Shown here: one piece after another, positions 57,301-64,000 of the stretch
Layout: every line of letters begins with the position of its first letter
Position numbering within the stretch: the stretch's first letter is position 1
Assembly: GCA_009746045.1 (NCBI GenBank)
Contig: RPFO01000034.1
Span: 2,687,526 to 2,751,525 of the forward strand
Reading direction: 5' to 3'
DNA: 64,000 bases
DNA from: Mesostigma viride
Taxonomy: Eukaryota > Streptophyta > Mesostigmatophyceae > Mesostigmatales > Mesostigmataceae
Notes under the pieces: generated by a model
What the model was told of the DNA's origin: nothing
Database searches by the model: none
What the model saw: the letters and a program-made list of their open reading frames with translations, nothing else
Translations under genes and position numbers: made by a program

Positions 57301-60300
57301 TGTCCTTGTCCTTGTCCTTGTCCTTGTCCTTGTCCTTGTCCTTGTCCTTGTCCTTGTCCTTGTCCTTGTCCTTGTCCTTGTCCTTGTCCTTGTCCTGTCC
57401 TTGTCCTTGTCCTTGTCCTTGTCCTTGTGCCAGCACCTTGTCCTTGTCCTTGTCCTTGTCCTTGTCCTTGTCCTTGTCCTTTTGTCCTTGTCCTTGTCCT
57501 TGTCCTTGTCCTTGTCCTTGTCCTTGTCCTTGTCCTTGTCCTTGTCCTTGTCCTTGTCCTTGTCCTTGTCCTTGTCCTTGTCCTTGTCCTTGTCCTTGTC
57601 CTTGTCCTTGTCCTTGTCCTTGTCCTTGTCCTTGTCCTTGTCCTTGTCCTTGTCCAGCACCTTGTCCTTGTCCTTGTCCTTGTGCCAGCACCTTGTCCTT
57701 GTCCTTGTCCTTGTCCTTGTCCTTGTCCTTGTCCTTGTCCTTGTCCTTGTCCTTGTCCTTGTCCTTGTCCTTGTCCTTGTCCTTGTCCTTGTCCTTGTCC
57801 TTGTCCTTGTCCTTGTCCTTGTCCTTGTCCTTGTCCTTGTCCTTGTCCTTGTCCTTGTCCTTGTCCTTGTCCTTGTCCTTGTCCTTGTCCTTGTCCTTGT
57901 CCTTGTCCTTGTCCTTGTGCCAGCACCTTGTCCTTGTCCTTGTCCTTGTCCTTGTCCTTGTCCTTGTCCTTGTCCTTGTCCTTGTCCTTGTCCTTGTCCT
58001 TGTCCTTGTCCTTGTCCTTGTCCTTGTCCTTGTCCTTGTCCTTGTCCTTGTCCTTGTCCTTGTCCTTGTCCTTGTCCTTGTCCTTGTCCTTGTCCTTGTC
58101 CTTGTCCTTGTCCTTGTCCTTGTCCTTGTCCTTGTCCTTGTCCTTGTCCTTGTCCTTGTCCTTGTCCTTGTCCTTGTCCTTGTCCTTGTCCTTGTCCTTG
58201 TCCTTGTCCTTGTCCTTGTCCTTGTCCTTGTCCTTGTCCTTGTCCTTGTCCTTGTCCTTGTCCTTGTCCTTGTCCTTGTCCTTGTCCTTGTCCTTGTCCT
58301 TGTCCTTGTCCTTGTCCTTGTCCTTGTCCTTGTCCTTGTCCTTGTCCTTGTCCTTGTCCTTTCCTTGTCCTTGTCCTTGTCCTTGTCCTTGTCCTTGTCC
58401 TTGTGCCAGCACCTTGTCCTTGTCCTTGTCCTTGTCCTTGTCCTTGTCCTTGTCCTTGTCCTTGTCCTTGTCCTTGTCCTTGTCCTTGTCCTTGTCCTTG
58501 TCCTTGTCCTTGTCCTTGTCCTTGTCCTTGTCCTTGTCCTTGTCCTTGTCCTTGTCCTTGTCCTTGTCCTTGTCCTTGTCCTTGTCCTTGTCCTTGTCCT
58601 TGTCCTTGTCCTTGTCCTTGTCCTTTCCTTGTCCTTGTCCTTGTCCTTGTCCTTGTCCTTGTCCTTGTCCTTGTCCTTGTCCTTGTCCTTGTCCTTGTCC
58701 TTGTCCTTGTCCTTGTCCTTGTCCTTGTCCTTGTCCTTGTCCTTGTCCTTGTCCTTGTCCTTGTCCTTGTCCTTGTCCTTGTCCTTGTCCTTGTCCTTGT
58801 CCTTGTCCTTGTCCTTGTCCTTGTCCTTGTCCTTGTCCTTGTCCTTGTCCTTGTCCTTGTCCTTGTCCTTGTCCTTGTCCTTGTCCTTGTCCTTGTCCTT
58901 GTCCTTGTCCTTGTCCTTGTCCTTGTCCTTGTCCTTGTCCTTGTCCTTGTCCTTGTCCTTGTCCTTGTCCTTGTCCTTGTCCTTGTCCTTGTCCTTGTCC
59001 TTGTCCTTGTCCTTGTCCTTGTCCTTGTCCTTGTCCTTGTCCTTGTCCTTGTCCTTGTCCTTGTCCTTGTCCTTGTCCTTGTCCTTGTCCTTGTCCTTGT
59101 CCTTGTGCCAGCACCTTGTCCTTGTCCTTGTCCTTGTCCTTGTCCTTGTCCTTGTCCTTGTCCTTGTCCTTGTCCTTGTCCTTGTCCTTGTCCTTGTCCT
59201 TGTCCTTGTGCCGCACCTTGTCCTTGTCCTTGTCCTTGTCCTTGTCCTTGTCCTTGTCCTTGTCCTTGTCCTTGTCCTGTCCTTGTCCTTGTCCTTGTCC
59301 TTGTCCTTGTCCTTGTCCTTGTCCTTGTCCTTGTCCTTGTCCTTGTCCTTGTCCTTGTCCTTGTCCTTGTCCTTGTCCTTGTCCTTGTCCTTGTCCTTGT
59401 CCTTGTCCTTGTCCTTGTCCTTGTCCTTGTCCTTGTCCTTGTCCTTGTCCTTGTCCTTGTCCTTGTCCTTGTCCTTGTCCTTGTCCTTGTCCTTGTCCTT
59501 GCCTTGTCCTTGTCCTTGTCCTTGTCCTTGTCCTTGTCCTTGTCCTTGTCCTTGTCCTTGTCCTTGTCCTTGTCCTTGTCCTTGTCCTTGTCCTTGTCCT
59601 TGTCCTTGTCCTTGTCCTTGTCCTTGTCCTTCCTTGTGCCAGCACCTTGTCCTTGTCCTTGTCCTTGTCCTTGTCCTTGTCCTTGTCCTTGTCCTTGTCC
59701 TTGTCCTTGTCCTTGTCCTTGTCCTTGTCCTTGTCCTTGTCCTTGTCCTTGTCCTTGTCCTTGTCCTTGTCCTTGTCCTTGTCCTTGTCCTTGTCCTTGT
59801 CCTTGTCCTTGTCCTTGTCCTTGTCCTTGTCCTTGTCCTTGTCCTTGTCCTTGTCCTTGTCCTTGTCCTTGTCCTTGTCCTTGTCCTTGTCCTTGTCCTT
59901 GTCCTTGTCCTTGTCCTTGTCCTTGTCCTTGTCCTTGTCCTTGTCCTTGTCCTTGTCCTTGTCCTTGTCCTTGTCCTTGTCCTTGTCCTTGTCCTTGTCC
60001 TTGTCCTTGTCCTTGTCCTTGTCCTTGTCCTTGTCCTTGTCCTTGTCCTTGTCCTTGTCCTTGTCCTTGTCCTTGTCCTTGTCCTTGTCCTTGTCCTTGT
60101 CCTTGTCCTTGTCCTTGTCCTTGTCCTTGTCCTTGTCCTTGTGCCAGCACCTTGTCCTTGTCCTTGTCCTTGTCCTTGTCCTTGTCCTTGTCCTTGTCCT
60201 TGTCCTTGTCCTTGTCCTTGTCCTTGTCCTTGTCCTTGTCCTTGTCCTTGTCCTTGTCCTTGTCCTTGTCCTTGTCCTTGTCCTTGTCCTTGTCCTTGTC

Positions 60301-63300
60301 CTTGTCCTTGTCCTTGTCCTTGTCCTTGTCCTTGTCCTTGTCCTTGTCCTTGTCCTTGTCCTTGTCCTTGTCCTTGTCCTTGTCCTTGTCCTTGTCCTTG
60401 TCCTTGTCCTTGTCCTTGTCCTTGTCCTTGTCCTTGTCCTTGTCCTTGTCCTTGTCCTTGTCCTTGTCCTTGTCCTTGTCCTTGTCCTTGTCCTTGTCCT
60501 TGTCCTTGTCCTTGTCCTTGTCCTTGTCCTTGTCCTTGTCCTTGTCCTTGTCCTTGTCCTTGTCCTTGTCCTTGTCCTTGTCCTTGTCCTTGTCCTTGTG
60601 CCAGCACCTTGTCCTTGTCCTTGTCCTTGTCCTTGTCCTTGTGCCAGCACCTTGTCCTTGTCCTTGTCTTGTCCTTGTCCTTGTCCTTGTCCTTGTCCTT
60701 GTCCTTGTCCTTGTCCTTGTCCTTGTCCAGCACTTGTCCTTGTCCTTGTCCTTGTCCTTGTCCTTGTCCTTGTCCTTGTCCTTGTCCTTGTCCTTGTCCT
60801 TGTCCTTGTCCTTGTCCTTGTCCTTGTCCTTGTCCTTGTCCTTGTCCTTGTCCTTGTCCTTGTCCTTGTCCTTGTCCTTGTCCTTGTCCTTGTCCTTGTC
60901 CTTGTCCTTGTCCTTGTCCTTGTCCTTGTCCTTGTCCTTGTCCTTGTCCTTGTCCTTGTCCTTGTCCTTGTCCTTGTCTTGTCCTTGTCCTTGTCCTTGT
61001 CCTTGTCCTTGTCCTTGTCCTTGTCCTTGTCCCTTGTCCTTGTCCTTGTCCTTGTCCTTGTCCTTGTCCTTGTGCCAGCACCTTGTCCTTGTCCTTGTCC
61101 TTGTCCTTGTCCTTGTCCTTGTCCTTGTCCTTGTCCTTGTCCTTGTCCTTGTCCTTGTCCTTGTCCTTGTCCTTGTCCTTGTCCTTGTCCTTGTCCTTGT
61201 CCTTGTCCTTGTCCTTGTCCTTGTCCTTGGCTTGTCCTTGTCCTTGTCCTTGTCCTTGTCCTTGTCCTTGTCCTTGTCCTGTCCTTGTCCTTGTCCTTGT
61301 CCTTGTCCTTGTCCTTGTCCTTGTCCTTGTCCTTGTCCTTGTCCTTGTCCTTGTCCTTGTCCTTGTCCTTGTCCTTGTCCTTGTCCTTGTCCTTGTCCTT
61401 GTCCTTGTCCTTGTCCTTGTCCTTGTCCTTGTCCTTGTCCTTGTCCTTGTCCTTGTCCTTGTCCTTGTCCTTGTCCTTGTCCTTGTCCTTGTCCTTGTCC
61501 TTGTCCTTGTCCTTGTCCTTGTCCTTGTCCTTGTCCTTGTCCTTGTCCTTGTCCTTGTCCTTGTCCTTGTCCTTGTCCTTGTCCTTGTCCTTGTCCTTGT
61601 CCTTGTCCTTGTCCTTGTCCTTGTCCTTGTCCTTGTCCTTGTCCTTGTCCTTGTCCTTGTCCTTGTCCTTGTCCTTGTCCTTGTCCTTGTCCTTGTCCTT
61701 GTCCTTGTCCTTGTCCTTGTCCTTGTCCTTGTCCTTGTCCTTGTCCTTGTCCTTGTCCTTGTCCTTGTCCTTGTCCTTGTCCTTGTCCTTGTCCTTGTCC
61801 TTGTCCTTGTCCTTGTCCTTGTCCTTGTCCTTGTCCTTGTCCTTGTCCTTGTCCTTGTCCTTGTCCTTGTCCTTGTCCTTGTCCTTGTCCTTGTCCTTGT
61901 CCTTGTCCTTGTCCTTGTCCTTGTCCTTGTCCTTGTCCTTGTCCTTGTCCTTGTCCTTGTCCTTGTCCTTGTCCTTGTCCTTGTCCTTGTCCTTGTCCTT
62001 GTCCTTGTCCTTGTCCTTGTCCTTGTCCTTGTCCTTGTCCTTGTCCTTGTCCTTGTCCTTGTCCTTGTGCCAGCACTTGTCCTTGTCCTTGTCCTTGTCC
62101 TTGTCCTTGTCCTTGTCCTTGTCCTTGTCCTTGTCCTTGTCCTTGTCCTTGTCCTTGTCCTTGTCCTTGTCCTTGTCCTTGTCCTTGTCCTTGTCCTTGT
62201 CCTTGTCCTTGTCCTTGTCCTTGTCCTTGTCCTTGTCCTTGTCCTTGTCCTTGTCCTTGTCCTTGTCCTTGTCCTTGTCCTTGTCCTTGTCCTTGTGCCA
62301 GCACCTTGTCCTTGTCCTTGTCCTTGTCCAGCACCTTGTCCTTGTCCTTGTCCTTGTCCTTGTCCTTGTCCTTGTCCTTGTCCTTGTCCTTGTCCTTGTC
62401 CTTGTCCTTGTCCTTGTCCTTGTCCTTGTCCTTGTCCTTGTCCTTGTCCTTGTCCTTGTCCTTGTCCTTGTCCTTGTCCTTGTCCTTGTCCTTGTCCTTG
62501 TCCTTGTCCTTGTCCTTGTCCTTGTCCTTGTCCTTGTCCTTGTCCTTGTCCTTGTCCTTGTGCCAGCACCTTGTCCTTGTCCTTGTCCTTGTCCTTGTCC
62601 TTGTCCTTGTCCTTGTCCTTGTCCTTGTCCTTGTCCTTGTCCTTGTCCTTGTCCTTGTCCTTGTCCTTGTCCTTGTCCTTGTCCTTGTCCTTGTCCTTGT
62701 CCTTGTCCTTGTCCTTGTCCTTGTCCTTGTCCTTGTCCTTGTCCTTGTCCTTGTCCTTGTCCTTGTCCTTGTCCTTGTCCTTGTCCTTGTCCTTGTCCTT
62801 GTCCTTGTCCTTGTCCTTGTCCTTGTCCTTGTCCTTGTCCTTGTCCTTGTCCTTGTCCTTGTCCTTGTCCTTGTCCTTGTCCTTGTCCTTGTCCTTGTCC
62901 TTGTCCTTGTCCTTGTCCTTGTCCTTGTCCTTGTCCTTGTCCTTGTCCTTGTCCTTGTCCTTGTCCTTGTCCTTGTCCTTGTCCTTGTCCTTGTCCTTGT
63001 CCTTTCCTGTCCTTGTCCTTGTCCTTGTCCTTGTCCTTGTCCTTGTGCCAGCACCTTGTCCTTGTCCTTGTCCTTGTCCTTGTCCTTGTCCTTGTCCTTG
63101 TCCTTGTCCTTGTCCTTGTCCTTGTCCTTGTCCTTGTCCTTGTCCTTGTCCTTGTCCTTGTCCTTGTCCTTGTCCTTGTCCTTGTCCTTGTCCTTGTCCT
63201 TGTCCTTGTCCTTGTCCTTGTCCTTGTCCTTGTCCTTGTCCTTGTCCTTGTCCTTGTCCTTGTCCTTTCCTTGTCCTTGTCCTTGTCCTTGTCCTTGTCC

Positions 63301-64000
63301 TTGTCCTTGTCCTTGTCCTTGTCCTTGTCCTTGTCCTTGTCCTTGTCCTTGTCCTTGTCCTTGTCCTTGTCCTTGTCCTTGTCCTTGTCCTTGTCCTTGT
63401 CCTTGTCCTTGTCCTTGTCCTTGTCCTTGTCCTTGTCCTTGTCCTTGTCCTTGTCCTTGTCCTTGTCCTTGTCCTTGTCCTTGTCCTTGTCCTTGTCCTT
63501 GTCCTTGTCCTTGTCCTTGTCCTTGTCCTTGTCCTTGTCCTTGTCCTTGTCCTTGTCCTTGTCCTTGTCCTTGTCCTTGTCCTTGTCCTTGTCCTTGTCC
63601 TTGTCCTTGTCCTTGTCCTTGTTTGTCCTTGTCCTTGTCCTTGTCCTTGTCCTTGTCCTTGTCCTTGTCCTTGTCCTTGTCCTTGTCCTTGTCCTTGTCC
63701 TTGTCCTTGTCCTTGTCCTTGTCCTTGTCCTTGTCCTTGTCCTTGTGCCAGCACCTTGTCCTTGTCCTTGTCCTTGTCCTTGTCCTTGTCCTTGTCCTTG
63801 TCCTTGTCCTTGTCCTTGTCCTTGTCCTTGTCCTTGTCCTTGTCCGCACCTTGTCCTTGTCCTTGTCCTTGTCCTTGTCCTTGTCCTTGTCCTTGTCCTT
63901 GTCCTTGTCCTTGTCCTTGTCCTTGTCCTTGTCCTTGTCCTTGTCCTTGTCCTTGTCCTTGTCCTTGTCCTTGTCCTTGTCCTTGTCCTTGTCCTTGTCC
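54322..64000 (+). repeat. (GTCCTT)n array, ~9.7 kb, continuing past the window, with ~4.64-kb higher-order period
   Basis: About 1600 hexamers. Interruptions of the form GTGCCAGCACC (or shortened GTCCAGCACC, GTGCCGCACC) occur about every 30-1000 bp. The ordered spacing of these markers from 55964 to ~59207 is repeated from 60598 to ~63842, so the array is a higher-order repeat of ~4.64 kb. All three minus-strand frames stay open over thousands of codons (Gln-Gly, Lys-Asp, Arg-Thr dipeptides) because the hexamer contains no stop; not called as genes. Confidence 0.97.

Noticed and set aside
54294-63849. Very long open frames (up to ~3177 codons) on the minus strand
   Set aside because: They consist only of dipeptide runs from the (GTCCTT)n hexamer, which has no stop in any frame; no start, domain or codon bias supports a protein.

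Overview
The window looks like repeat-rich nuclear DNA of a photosynthetic eukaryote, most likely a green alga or other member of the green lineage. Reasons: a decayed copy of plastid rpoB lies in the nuclear-type sequence; genes have GT-AG introns and AATAAA-type poly(A) signals; there is a complete plant-type CACTA transposon with a tnp2-like transposase; and tyrosine-recombinase retrotransposons resemble the PAT/Kangaroo group known from Volvox. The species cannot be named from the sequence alone.

Layout. 1-6442: a low-coding stretch bounded by two 322-bp direct repeats (possible old LTR-like element), then a truncated LINE and a ~150-173-bp satellite. 7912-13411: tyrosine-recombinase (YR) element E1 inserted in that satellite. 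14398-17100: two minus-strand host-like genes, one with a tudor-like C-terminus. 17335-22726: second autonomous YR element, E2 (minus), inserted in the centre of a 294-bp inverted repeat. 23655-26836: hexanucleotide arrays (TTGCGT, GGGGCA, GGGCGT). 26837-35468: a full CACTA element with matching terminal inverted repeats, decamer subterminal arrays, a six-exon transposase gene and a divergent two-exon TnpA-like gene. 36505-48988: a tandem family of small genes (F-box-like, MYND, an unnamed ~212-aa family in three copies, and Cys/His zinc-binding-like proteins), interspersed with the 14-bp palindrome CCAACGGCCGTTGG and interrupted by two non-autonomous YR elements (E3, E4). 49228-49690: plastid rpoB fragment. 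52004-64000: a huge (GTCCTT)n array with a third non-autonomous YR element (E5) inserted in it.

Main observation: five mobile elements (E1-E5) share one architecture, A1-internal-B1-A2-(short C-rich linker)-B2. These are the split direct repeats of PAT/Kangaroo-like YR retrotransposons. Two carry gag and RT-RNaseH-YR genes; three have 0.8-1.0 kb of non-coding interior and presumably move in trans. E1 and E3 have reconstructable empty sites showing insertion without target duplication. The autonomous copies carry a 2A-like motif ending NPGP exactly between RNase H and the recombinase. The second theme is the palindrome-linked gene cluster, in which six of six checked genes start directly at a CAG-ATG junction, suggesting a splice acceptor just upstream of the start codon.

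Several apparent gene breaks lie in homopolymer runs and may be sequence errors rather than real mutations. The very long open frames in the hexamer arrays are not treated as genes.
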